Origin: Megaustenia siamemsis
Taxonomy: Eukaryota; Mollusca; Gastropoda; Stylommatophora; Ariophantidae
Direction of reading: 5' to 3'
NCBI GenBank assembly: GCA_032433765.1
Contig: JAVIAB010000073.1
Location: 70,941,959-71,005,958 of the forward strand
Length of the DNA stretch: 64,000 nucleotides
The notes beneath the pieces are model-generated. The model did not search any database. It saw only the letters and a list, made by a program, of their open reading frames with translations, and had not been told where the DNA came from. This document shows, piece after piece, positions 55,226-64,000 of this stretch. Each line of letters opens with the position of its first letter. The stretch's first letter is position 1. The position numbers were made by a program, and so were the translations under genes.

Positions 55226-55511
55226 CATGGGGACTGGTTGGTCTTGAGGCAAGACATAGTCTCAAGAGAGAGGTTGTGAGTTCAAATCCCGGCTGCACCA
55301 GGTGGGATGTTTATTTGTGATTTCTCTCTGGGCAAGTACCCCGGCCTCAGAAGCGAGACCCAGCTTGAATCATCAATTACTCATCGACGTAAAAAATATG
55401 AGTACCTCCGAAATAGAGTTATTTCCCTGTGCAGCGAGGGATCCTTGTTCATTTTCCTAGTCTTTAGAGACTTCAACAGGAGTAAAAACTGGTGAACTAA
55501 AAAAAAAAAAA
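55226..55511 (+). mobile_element. SINE-B copy 1 (poly-A tailed)
   Basis: Head GGGGACTGGTTGGTCTTGAG and GGTTGTGAGTTCAAATCCCG (box B-like), body TTTGTGATTTCTCTCTGGGC, ATCAATTACTCATCGACGTA, AAAATATGAGTACCTCCG, then an A-run of about 15. TSD ATCATCTGATT at 55215-55225 and 55512-55522. It ends with poly-A, unlike SINE-A, so it uses a different partner LINE. Confidence 0.9.
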
Positions 55512-55522
55512 ATCATCTGATT

Positions 55523-55897
55523 AAAAGTAAAGACTGCACATCGCAGATGATAATCACAACTGCTTTGGTCTTGCATAGCTGCACCTTTATGACTAATTTT
55601 GGCAAAGAATCCTCTACCATAATATGACCATGTATGATTAAAATTAGTCATATGGATGCTAACTTCTATCTTATCCTCCCTAGAAGCACATTCTCTTCAT
55701 GTCTCATTATTTTGGCGTTTCTCTTAAAACAGGCACCCATATTAATGTTACTTTACCACAGTGGATGGTTCTAACCAAATGTTTTCCAAGAGTGACATTG
55801 CAATAGAAACATACAATACTGATCAAGATATTCATTTATGTTCCTCATTTCTAAATTCAAGTAATTGCAACAATTAAGTGTATAAATTAAATGCTAC
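55523..55897. other. Intron 4, last part, unassigned
   Basis: No feature recognised. Confidence 0.4.
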
Positions 55898-56124
55898 CTG
55901 GTATGTTGTTGTAACATTTGACTTCAGCCGAGGAATAAGTGAGGCTTGGGTGTATATATCAAGGAGCAACCCATCAATAAGATCCCAAAATCCACCAGGG
56001 TTACCAGTCTCAATGTCTGGGATGAATACCATCTTTGGTACATGTAGCTCCAAAAGAATCTCAAAAAGTGGCCCAGTTGTCTTATCTGGGTTGGTATTCT
56101 CCATAAAGTATTTGAGACTGCAAG
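55898..56124 (-). CDS. DNAH9/11/17-like: Dynein heavy chain exon 4 (tail)
   Basis: 227 bp: two bases plus 75 codons, CSLKYFMENTNPDKTTGPLF through SLIPRLKSNVTTTYQ. The PLFE..L.L..P..VF.P pattern and GF(W)(D)L(I)(D)GL are typical of the DHC tail. The acceptor at TTACTTAG was chosen over a downstream CTTGCAG because only it keeps phase with exon 3. Donor CAG|GTAGCA. Confidence 0.92.
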
Positions 56125-56724
56125 CTAAGTAAATTTTGAAACAATACAAAAAATAAGGACAATAATAAGAAGCCAATTTTGTTCAAAATAGGCCTAACAA
56201 ACATGAACACATTTCTTCTTCTTTGGTCACAAATCAACACAGCAGGCAATGGCCCTATGCCTGTGGTGGTGCCTTGAGGGCAGCAATTCAGTCAATAACT
56301 ATTCTACAAAGGATGCTCCAGGTCTGGTTCATATTATTCATCTGTTTCCACTGTCCTCTATTAAATTTCTTTTGTTTGTCTCTCTTTTGCCCTCCTCCAA
56401 AGTTAACTGCATGACAACTCTTCTGATTGTGTTTAGATCTCTTTTGAGCACTTGTTCTATCGAACATCAGCATCTCTTGCCATTGTACTTCCTTTGGGAA
56501 GTACCTCTTGGCTTTATTTATCTTTTTTGATTGTAGCTTTGCTGACTACCCATTTGGTGAAAAAATGTACCCTAATTAATAATTCCTTTCTTAATAGCAT
56601 TTGATTAAAATTGGCATAAATTTAAAGACTGTTATTTTTTCTGTCACTCAAGATCCTTTTTTTTAATATTCTACTGCTTTTCTTTCCAGAATCTTTCCTT
56701 TTGTAAAATGGCTTGCCATACTTT
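56125..56724. other. Intron 3, start; possible LINE 3' end near 56215-56530
   Basis: Minus strand runs out through AGAAGAAGAAATGTG at 56214, a GAA-type tail, with a preceding open stretch including NFGGGQKRDKQKKFNRGQWK. This could be the end of a minus-strand LINE, but no RT motif is present, so it is not called. Confidence 0.3.
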
Positions 56725-56727
56725 CTA

Positions 56728-58035
56728 GACTATCTATCTATTGACCTTTTGAGCTGTAGCTGGCCCATAGGGCATAGACCCAGATACTCTTTCTCTTATC
56801 TAAATTTTTATTCTAGCAGTTTTCAATCCTTCTAAAGATATTTTATCAAATCTCGGCATTTGTCTCTGTTCTATGCAAGCAACTCTATCTCATTGAGGGA
56901 GTCGATTCCTGCTGCTCTTGCCTCTCTTATCAATGTTCTTCTCAGTGTCTCTCTGGGTCTGCCTCTTTTCTTCTTACCTGTTGTTTCCCACATGAGGGCT
57001 TGCTTTGTTATTCAGTTATTATCTCTCCTCATCACATGACCAACATATGACCATTGTCTTTTCTTGATTACTGAAGATATTAGTGGTTGATTGGCAATTT
57101 CTCTAATTTCTTCGTTTGTTTTGAATTCATTCCACGCTATACCAAGAATTTTCCTTAGACAATTATTTTCGAATGCGTTCAACTTTGTTTCTATGTCTCT
57201 TGTTGTTTTCCAGTTCTCACATACATATGTATGGGTAGATAGTACGTTTGATTTGAATAGTCTAAATTTTGTGTTTGTGCTGATGAGTTTTGATATCCAT
57301 AAATTTTCTCCAGGCTTCTATTGCTGCTTTAGCTATTCTGATTCTAATTTCTTTGCTTGTATCCCCTTCTTGATAATGTGACTTCTCAGATTAATAAAGT
57401 GATCGATCTCTTCCACTGGTTTGTTTTCCATGTATATTTTGTCATCTGTTGGAATTAAACTTTTCATGACTTTAGTCTTTTCATGATTGATCTCAAGCCC
57501 AATTTTGCTGGCTATTGATGATAGTTCATTTGTGTCTTCCTGCATCGTTTTTATTTGACTGCTGATGAGAACTATGTCATCAGCAAAGTCAAGGTCCTCC
57601 AAATGGTCTCCTTGTATCCTTTCGATGCCTTTATTACCAGTGCAGCATTTCTTCATTATGAAGTCCATAACAATTCCAAATAACAAAGGCGATAAAATAC
57701 ATCCTTGCTTAACCCCAGTTTCTACTGGAAAACATTCGCTCAGTCCTTCCTCTGTATGAACTACACATGTGTATCCATCATACATATCTTTGATAATATT
57801 TATGATTTCTGATGGTAAGCCATATTGCTTCAGAATTTTCCACAAAGAATCTCTATAAATGCTATCGAATGCTTTTTAAAGTCAATGAAGTTAAGTACAA
57901 AAGGTTTTTGCTTTTGAATGTGTTCCTCCAATATAAGTCATAGAGTAAAAGTGTGGTCAAGGCAGCTTCTCCCTTTTTTAAACCCAGCCTGTTCTTCACG
58001 CATTACTGTATCTATTGAACCTGTTCTAAACTAAG
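56728..58035 (-). pseudogene. TAGA-tailed LINE, reverse transcriptase to 3' end
   Basis: Minus strand: EQAGFKKGRSCLDHTFTL (stop-laden), then an open 170-codon stretch MWKILKQYGLPSEIINIIKD, YTCVVHTEEGLSECFPVETG, VKQGCILSPLLFGIVMDFIM (motif B), LEDLDFADDIVLISSQIKTM (motif C intact), GLEINHEKTKVMKS. After a break near 57335 the C-terminal part follows (YVCENWKTTRDIETKLNAFE, KKRQWSYVGHVMRRD), ending in TAGATAGATAG. Younger sibling fragment at 39516-40029. Confidence 0.88.
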
Positions 58036-58839
58036 AAAGTATAATTCCAGTTATTTGAACTAACCTTGATCTTCTTGTTTGCGGTGGTTGAATACTTTGC
58101 TCTCCTATGCATTATATTTGTTTGTTTGCATTTGTTAGCTTTATATCTTTAGCAAAGTCCCAAAGGACTGAATTTTTTGTGAATATCAGATTTTCCTGTT
58201 TTTCTCACCAGCAGCCATGTATTCAGGTGTCCCCTGCCATACAGCTGATATTCTCTAGCTTCAGAGGCACACTCATATTTTTTAACATCAAGATTTTTAA
58301 CGTTTTGAGTAGTTTTTTTTCTATTAATTTTGCACACAGGACCTCCTGTTTTTTGCCATTATCCAAGAGAGCAAGATATTGAATCACTACCCAGAGATCA
58401 GGGGAGGGTAAAGCCACGAAGAAACCATGGATTTGATTCCTCCCCACCCATCTGTCTGTGGTAGGAAACAAACCAGAGACCCTTTAGTCCAGAGACCAAC
58501 ATCATACCTCTAGACCATCCAGCCCCTGTGCATTATGTATAATGCAACAGACCTTTGATTATTTTCCTTATTACATTTTTTTGTTGCATGTAGTAGGAGC
58601 AGTAAAAATAGTATATGTATTTGTCTTCCTAGGGGCAGATATGGTTTATACAAAAATAATGTTGACATAGTACTCACTTTGTCCACATTTATAGCTGACA
58701 ATCAACATGATATGATAACTATTCGCTTCTCCGTGAGAAGAGAAATTTTATTAATTTGTCACTCTTAGTCCACTTATAAAGACAACTGATATTCTGAAAG
58801 AAACATATTAGCAGGTTTAGAAAGAAGAAGAAAAGAACC
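58036..58839. other. Intron 3, unassigned
   Basis: No coding motif. GGTGTCCCCTGCCATACAGC and nearby CCAGAGACCCTTTAGTCCAG around 58230-58500 look repeat-derived, but I cannot assign them. Confidence 0.3.
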
Positions 58840-59020
58840 CATATCAAGGCCTGAGGTACCTATGGGAAATATTGGTGTTAGAGCCCAAACATTTTTTAAC
58901 ATACGCACATTTTTTTATAATGTGATCGGCATTATTACACCAGCACTGTATTTCTTCCAAGATAAATTTGGTACCAGTAAACCTCTTGTCCTCAGTAGAT
59001 CAGTTCACCTCTGCCAATGT
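58840..59020 (-). mobile_element. Decayed SINE-A-like relic
   Basis: Plus-strand order GGTACCTATGGGAAATATTG GTGTTAGAGCCC, ACGCACATTTTTTTATAATG TGATCGGCATTATTACACCA, TTTGGTACCAG, CTTGTCCTCAGTAGATCAGT matches a reversed SINE-A. Confidence 0.55.
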
Positions 59021-60111
59021 TTCCCCATGCTTATAATGTAAAGTTTAATAAAAACTTAAATGTATGTCATGTACAGGAGAGTGAAGTATGCCTACCAAGC
59101 TTCATTGTACTAGGTCATAGCCAACAGGAAAGGTGACTCACAAAATGTGTGTTGCAGACAATTACACAAATATTGTGGCACTAATAAAACAGTGACTGGC
59201 ATTTCAATAATTGTTTTCATGATGTGCAGAGAGTCACAGAAATGATCTCTAACAGACTAATAACAGAGCAAATTGTTGCTCAACTTCTGCTCAATGATGT
59301 GAATAATGACTGCTTGAATTTGGCTGGTATTTATTTTCATGAAAATGGAAGATCAGCTCAATGATGATGAAATGAGAATCAGGTTATGGACACACTAGAT
59401 TTAACCCTTACCGCTCATTGAAAGTAGATAACCCAACCAACATGAGAGAATAATTATTGATTGAAATGTGAAACTTGTCTCTCTGACCTAGGAGTGCCAC
59501 ACAAAGCTCAAGACTTGGAAATGATAAGGATGGTCAGTCTGATAACAATTAAACATGGCTTTTAAATCTGTTATAAGTTTTGTCTCTGTGTTTATTGTTC
59601 TTCTATTTTTCATAAGATCAAGGGGAAGGATGATTTATAGACACTGACCTGAGTTGATGAAAGGTGTAAGTTACGAGGTGCAATTTAAAAGACTCAAGTA
59701 TGGTAAAGGAGACAAAACTAAATAGTGTATTTATATAGCACACAGCATTGCCTTCTGCATTATAGCAATGTGCTAACCCACACCAATGTATGAAATGAAC
59801 TGTTTCAGACCACAAATTAGCATTGCAGTAGTTCATAACCACAAAACTCCTTCAAAATGTAGCCTCCTGAGATGACTTTCCTCTGCTTGTTAGTAGCTGC
59901 AGAACAGGGACTCGTGGCAAGATATACTGCAGGCCTTATGCAAAGTCTAACAACAGCAGCAGGAAAACAGCCACAAATTTTCGGATATGTAAAGTTTTAA
60001 TTTACTGCCCTACTTGTTTGTTTTGGCTTGAAAGGAACTAATTAGCTCTAGCAACATCAAACACAAATAAAAATATACACATTTTTAATGTAAAATTTTC
60101 TGAAAACTCAC
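59021..60111. other. Intron 3, end: unassigned, with a LINE tail fragment near 59885-59960
   Basis: AGAACAGGGACTCGTGGCAA GATATACTGCAGGCCTTATG resembles the 3' end of the LINE family seen at 29190-29230 and 36420-36470. TTAACCCTTACCGCTCATTG at 59401 looks like one piggyBac-type end, without a partner. The rest is unassigned. Confidence 0.35.
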
Positions 60112-60214
60112 CTACAATATTAGCAAATCCTTCAATAACCATGTCATCAAGAAATTTAACATAGTTAAGCCAAGCTACAGACTTTTTGTCTGCATCAAAC
60201 AGTTCTCTGTTGTC
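60112..60214 (-). CDS. DNAH9/11/17-like: Dynein heavy chain exon 3 (tail)
   Basis: 103 bp, 34 codons plus one base: DNRELFDADKKSVAWLNYVK then FLDDMVIEGFANIV. This matches the family stretch with W..YV..(D)DMV.(E/D)GF. Acceptor AACCAAG is weak in pyrimidines. Donor TAG|GTGAGT. Confidence 0.9.
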
Positions 60215-60379
60215 CTTGGTTGTTGAAAAACAAGTTTTTAAAAAAAAGCAGTATATTAATATTTCTACAATGCAAATTATATACATACATAAAAAGCAAG
60301 AGAGTGTTCCCTCCACCCTAAGACATATGGAAATTTGGTGCAAATGCCAATATTTATTTTTTAAATACCAAAAGCACAC

Positions 60380-60445
60380 CAAGTCTCCTTGCTTTATCAG
60401 AAAAATACAGTATCCATTTAAGACTAGATGTGTACCCGTTGAAGG
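60380..60445 (-). mobile_element. Short SINE-A body relic
   Basis: TTTATCAGAAAAATACAGTA TCCATTTAAGACTAGATGTG resembles the reversed segment CAGAAAAAAATCTGGTACCCATTTAAGGCTGGGTG. Very short. Confidence 0.35.
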
Positions 60446-60514
60446 TTTATTATTTACTTGTGTATTATCCTTGTGATACGTCGTAATCGCGTTGATATAT
60501 CGATCGTTCGTTTG

Positions 60515-60765
60515 TTTACTTTACAGACGGCCTCCCCCACCACTTGTCAGTTCTCGGGTTGATTGACCTCTGCTGGAATACGCTGGAATCGGGACAACAT
60601 GTCCCCATGCCCACTGGGCGTTCGTCTCAGCCTGACCTTGTCTGCTCACCATGTAGTACTCCTGGTTCGTTGTTACGATAACTATTTCACGTTGTGATTC
60701 CGCGACAACTTTATTGCTGTTATGATCCGTCCCAAATAATTTTAGCCAGCTGCCACTGGCTAAAA
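60515..60765 (-). mobile_element. LTR-retrotransposon leader fragment
   Basis: On the minus strand: GGACGGATCATAACAGCAAT, AAAGTTGTCGCGGAATCACA, CAAGGTCAGGCTGAGACGAA, CGTATTCCAGCAGAGGTCAA, CGAGAACTGACAAGTG. It aligns with 54735-54945 at roughly 75-80 percent by eye. No LTR next to it; the mariner relic abuts it on the right. Confidence 0.75.
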
Positions 60766-60769
60766 CTAT

Positions 60770-61500
60770 ACAAGGTATGATAATTAAGTAATGAGACTGA
60801 TTCCATAACATATATAATAAACAACAGCTGAAGATGTAACCTGTATTTTATTCAAAGTAAGCCCCTTGTGCATTGATACAGCAAGTGGCATGATCTAACA
60901 AACACTGGAACAATCTCTGCAGTTCTTCTGTTAATATGGCACCTTAAAGTCGAGGTTACAGCCCTTTGGATGTCATCAGCATCGTCAAAGAAGTGTCCTT
61001 TCAATGGTAACTTTAATTTTAGGAGTAGAAAATAATCGCAGGGAGACAAATCTGGGGAGATGATGGTTGAGAACACACTTGTTTTTGGGCCAAAAATTTG
61101 TGTACAACTAGCACCCGGTGAGCCAGTGCATTATCATGAAGAAGGAAAGAACTGCCAAGCGTTGAATACTGAGGTTGGACTCAGAGAATCATTCTCAACA
61201 GGCGTTTACAATATTTAATTAAATAAGCTTTGGCAGTGACAGTCTGTTCCTCTGGAATAAATTTGTTGTGAATAACTCCCTTGCTGTTGCAGAAGCATAC
61301 CAATGTTATCTTCATTTTAGATTTTGATTTTTAAAGACAAATTTTTTTGCACTTTTGTGATAATGATGACTTCCACTGAGCACTTTGGCATTTAGTTCTG
61401 GGATCATAGCAGAAAATACATGTTTCATCCTCTGCAACAATCATATTTAAGAAATGTTTATTTTTGCGATACATGGTAAAAATATCTACTATTTTGAATT
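60770..61500 (-). pseudogene. mariner transposase relic (C-terminal two thirds)
   Basis: Minus strand: MIVAEDETCIFCYDPRTKCQ (first catalytic D block VAEDETW), KSSLSQKCKK, GNSKGVIHNKFIPEEQTVTA-like, SSFLLHDNALAHRVLV-like (second D block), ISPDLSPCDYFLLLKLKLPL (third catalytic block), KGHFFDDADDIQRAVTSTLR. The usual mariner D-34-D arrangement, broken by several stops and shifts. Left end GGTATGATAATTAAGTAATG is probably the terminal repeat. The N-terminal part is missing. Confidence 0.85.
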
Positions 61501-61557
61501 GTGTTAAATGTAATTTAGACAAATATCATACTGACAATAAAACTTCAGAGTACCTAC

Positions 61558-61799
61558 CTCCATTAGTGTATGTAATTTCATACCAGCATTTGTGATTTCA
61601 GCATATCTCTTTTTCACAGTCTCAACTCGATCATTTAATCCCAGCATATTGTCCTGTTTTTCTTTTCTTTCAAACAATGGAGTGCTGGCCCAGGTAGCCA
61701 TTATGTTCTTTAGCTTTTCAATATTGTCTTTTGTTTCTTGCATCCGATTTGTTAGGTTTTTCACTTCATTCAAAGTGTCAGTAATATAGCCCCATATAG
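61558..61799 (-). CDS. DNAH9/11/17-like: Dynein heavy chain exon 2 (tail)
   Basis: 242 bp: two bases completing a codon, then 80 codons, IWGYITDTLNEVKNLTNRMQ to AGMKLHTLME. It contains the family pattern MATWASTPLFERKEK seen in the tail of outer-arm heavy chains. Acceptor TTCTACAG, donor GAG|GTAGGT, phase 0 at the end. Confidence 0.92.
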
Positions 61800-62329
61800 C
61801 TGTAGAAAACATGAAACAAGTTGTATTTCTTTTTAAGTGTGATGAAATAATAATCCAAGATAATAAATGAAGCTTTTTTTTATTTGTAAGTATGTTTACT
61901 TCTAATCTAATCAAAAATGTTTTTAAAATGTGAGATTTATGTAATTTATTACATTTGCTTTTGTGTCTTTGCAGTAATCTAAAATGATCACATCTACATG
62001 TAAGTCAAATAAAAAGAAAAACACAAGAATAAAATCACATTATATGAAATGAGCTGCACAAAAATTGCTACAATCAAGGAGAAATAATGTAAACAATGAA
62101 ACTCTGTGGGAAAAAAATTCTATAAGAATATTCTAAGTAAATGATCATATCAACATCAAAGAATTGAAAGGTTCAAATATCTAGATTGAAGCCCAAGCAA
62201 CATGCAGAAGGCATAATTTTACTACATGAAAATATCAGGTTACAAGGCAAAAGGGATGACCCAGGATTAATTGGAGAGATGAAATCAGAGTTACTAAATA
62301 TATTCAAAATAACTCAAACTTTTTTTCAG
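61800..62329. other. Intron 1, unassigned part
   Basis: AT-rich, no element recognised. Confidence 0.4.
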
Positions 62330-62475
62330 ATTAATACAGTTTTGAGGCTCAGCCACCATTCAAAAACAGGTACCAGAAATTTTTTTAGAAAGAAAAGGCG
62401 ACCTAGTTTTATATTGACAACACCACCCAAAAAACTCTTGTACCATTGGTCATTGGAAAAATATTGTCCTTAATA
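62330..62475 (+). mobile_element. Decayed SINE-A-like relic
   Basis: GGCTCAGCCACCATTCAAAA ACAGGTACCAGAAATTTTTT, AGAAAGAAAAGGCGACC and ACAACACCACCCAAAAAACT CTTGTACCATTGGTC follow the SINE-A body. The head is missing. Confidence 0.45.
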
Positions 62476-62767
62476 CATTTCCTAAAACCCTGCGAAGATC
62501 TATCATTGCGTTGATATTTTATTTTTCTTCGATGATGTTCTTTACTTCTGTTTTGTTGGTATCAGATTTCATATTGCGTAAGGTGCTAGTTTTGCACTAA
62601 AATGTGACTATTTTAGTGTTATTCTGGGCTTCTGTTTTTCATATAAAAATTATCATTATATTTTGACATAAACACGTAACTTTTAAAGTTATAAAAACAT
62701 TGTGAAGATGATATTATGACTGACGACGTCATGACTACTGACACAACATAAAAATGTCAACACTTGC

Positions 62768-63023
62768 TTTCCATTTTCCATGAATAAGTGTCCAGAGTTG
62801 GTTGGATCTGTTCATCAATCCTTGCCATGTGTGACTCTATGAGTGGTTTCTCTACATCCAATGAGTCTGTGATAAGCCTGTTGTACAACTGCATTGTGAG
62901 CATTAAGCTAGCATAGTAATTAAACAGCATGTCTCTCCGCTCAAACACAGCCATTGGTGCATCTGGAATAATTTCCTTGTTGCGGAGCTTGAGGTATTTC
63001 ATTTCTGTCAGAACAGCAGCCAA
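62768..63023 (-). CDS. DNAH9/11/17-like: Dynein heavy chain exon 1 of window (tail, DHC_N1 end)
   Basis: 256 bp: 85 codons plus one base. It starts after a TTTTAG acceptor with LAAVLTEMKYLKLRNKEIIP and ends SYSWKME-like (TYSWKME). The pattern EMKYL...IPDAP..VFERRD...LYN matches the end of the N-terminal dimerisation/tail domain of beta heavy chains. The only donor that keeps phase with the next exon is GC (AAA|GCAAGT). The nearby AA|GTGTTG would give a frame with an immediate stop in the next exon. Confidence 0.9.
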
Positions 63024-63834
63024 CTAAAATTGAAAGTGAGTTAATATGTTTTATCATATAGTTCTTACATTGTTCATTACATTTTAGCCACAGTAACATA
63101 TCAGCATTAGTAAGCTATGTAGATCTTAAATTCACTCTATTTTGGAAGCCACAGTAAAACAGTGGTCAATAAATTGATCTAGTAAGACCAAGAGGCTAAG
63201 TTCATTACCTCAACTGACCAGCTTAACCTAGTCTTAAATAAATACCTAACATTTGTTATGGGAAAAGAAAGAAAGCATGACATACACCATACCAGAAAAT
63301 AAGTCAATTGTCAAAATAATTGTGGCACTAATATTCTCTATAAAGTACACGATAATAAGCTTCTTTCTTCCTTGTCATATTTAATTTATTCTTAAAACTT
63401 ACAATTACCAAAAATTGCTTCAACACATGATGTTTTGATCAGTGATGTTTAAAAATGTTAGTTCTTAGGGAATAATTTTTTTAAAAATTAAACTACTGTT
63501 TCATCTGTTTTCTTTACACAATCAGGATGTATTGAGACTCATAGAGGATATAAAAGATTATAAATAATTGGGGGAAAGCATAAACAATATTTTACATGCA
63601 AATAAAAAAGTTTTCAGGAGTAAGCTACATAATAATTTGACATCATAATAAAAAATAATTGCTGCTTTCTAAATAAATTGAGGACTAAAGTGACAGTAAA
63701 CAATTTTAGAAATCCAACATTAAAGTAAAAGAAATATTATCAAAATAAATGCATAAGAATATATCAAGTGTAACAGAATCACATTACAGATTTAATTAGG
63801 AAATATTTATTTTCAATCATTTCCTATATATCAA
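63024..63834. other. Intron upstream of exon 1 of window, unassigned
   Basis: No further dynein exon or element recognised up to the SINE-B copy. Confidence 0.4.
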
Positions 63835-64000
63835 CACGGGGGACTAGTTTGCCACAAGACAGAGAGGTTGTGGGTTCAAATCCCAACTGAACCAGTTGGG
63901 ATTTTTATTTATGATTTCTCTCTTCGGCAACCACCCCTGGTCTTAGCAGCAATGCCCAGTTTGAAACGTCAATTACTCATTGACAGAAAAAATATGAGTA
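63835..64000 (+). mobile_element. SINE-B copy 2, cut by window end
   Basis: ACGGGGGACTAGTTTGCCAC, AGAGGTTGTGGGTTCAAATC CCAACTG, TTTATGATTTCTCTCTTCGG, CGTCAATTACTCATTGACAG, AAAAATATGAGTA align with SINE-B copy 1 throughout. The 3' end and TSD lie beyond the window. Confidence 0.88.

Larger units (their letters stand above)
3204..63023 (-). other. DNAH9/11/17-like: Axonemal dynein heavy chain gene, internal part (18 exons, outer-arm beta class)
   Basis: The exons listed separately splice into 1,092 uninterrupted codons. The protein follows the axonemal outer-arm beta heavy chain family: tail/stem, then linker with [36 protein letters not shown] and [20 protein letters not shown], stopping just before AAA1. 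These are hallmarks of the DNAH9/DNAH11/DNAH17 group rather than DNAH5/8 or cytoplasmic dynein (family knowledge, not searched). In cilia and flagella this protein is an ATP-driven outer-arm motor; the tail binds intermediate chains and the linker makes the power stroke. All junctions keep phase, with no stop or frameshift in any exon, so I infer a functional gene. The 5' exons, the AAA ring and the 3' end are outside the window. Exons are 93-256 bp, introns 588 bp to 8.6 kb, and the introns are filled with transposable elements. Which of the three vertebrate paralogues is closest cannot be decided here. Confidence 0.95.

Noticed and set aside
59401..59420. TTAACCCTTACCGCTCATTG as a piggyBac end
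   Set aside because: No matching inverted end with TTAA within 1.5 kb on either side was seen.
62757..62767. Donor AA|GTGTTG at the end of exon 1
   Set aside because: It leaves two bases and puts exon 2 in a frame with an early stop.
1..64000. CRISPR array, operon or bacterial defence system
   Set aside because: The tandem arrays present (1040-1695 and 7013-7316) have no spacers, and all coding evidence is eukaryotic with introns.

Overview
This is AT-rich genomic DNA from a metazoan, almost certainly an invertebrate. It has short GT/GC-AG exons in a very intron-rich gene, tRNA-derived SINEs, many decayed non-LTR retrotransposons, and Tc1/mariner-type and piggyBac-like DNA elements. I cannot name the species.

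One host gene fills the window. Eighteen exons on the minus strand (63023 down to 3204; 3,276 coding bases, 1,092 codons) encode part of an axonemal dynein heavy chain of the outer-arm beta class (vertebrate DNAH9/DNAH11/DNAH17). They run from the end of the tail region, through the stem, to the end of the linker just before AAA1. Every exon is open, and reading phase is kept across all 17 internal junctions, so the gene looks functional. Its first and last exons, the AAA ring, stalk and C-terminus lie outside the window. Three of the 18 splice donors are GC rather than GT. One ordinary GT donor (exon 17) has been copied seven more times as an intronic minisatellite.

About 95 percent of the gene's span is intron, and the introns hold mobile elements. 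(1) A tRNA-derived SINE of about 255 bp (called SINE-A here) is present in at least seven recognisable copies, most with perfect or near-perfect target-site duplications (TSDs), plus several older relics. Two other tRNA-like SINE types (SINE-B, SINE-C) also occur. (2) There are several non-LTR retrotransposon lineages. These are an RTE-like family whose 3' ends run into GAT repeats, in about nine pieces; a full-length 3.2-kb RTE-like copy with a 14-bp TSD (16834-20052); a TAGA-tailed family; a family with a C-terminal zinc-finger-like motif (4260-5985); and an I/Jockey-type element with RNase H (48065-50690). (3) DNA transposons include two IS630-Tc1-mariner-type copies with 83 residues between the last two catalytic acids (one with an intact 425-codon ORF, one bounded by 23-bp inverted repeats and TA duplications), two mariner relics, and three TTAA-flanked piggyBac-like MITE candidates. 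(4) There are two LTR-plus-leader fragments and one separate leader fragment.

Insertions are strongly nested. Around 15370-21595 an old RTE-like element was hit by a SINE and then by the full-length RTE-like element. At 24230-27335 another member of the GAT-tailed family was hit by the Tc1/mariner-type element, which itself carries a fragment of a third retrotransposon. At 39459-40238 a SINE is split by a truncated LINE. At 53423-54702 an LTR is split by a SINE. All functional calls come from reading motifs, splice phase and flanking repeats by eye; no database search was run.
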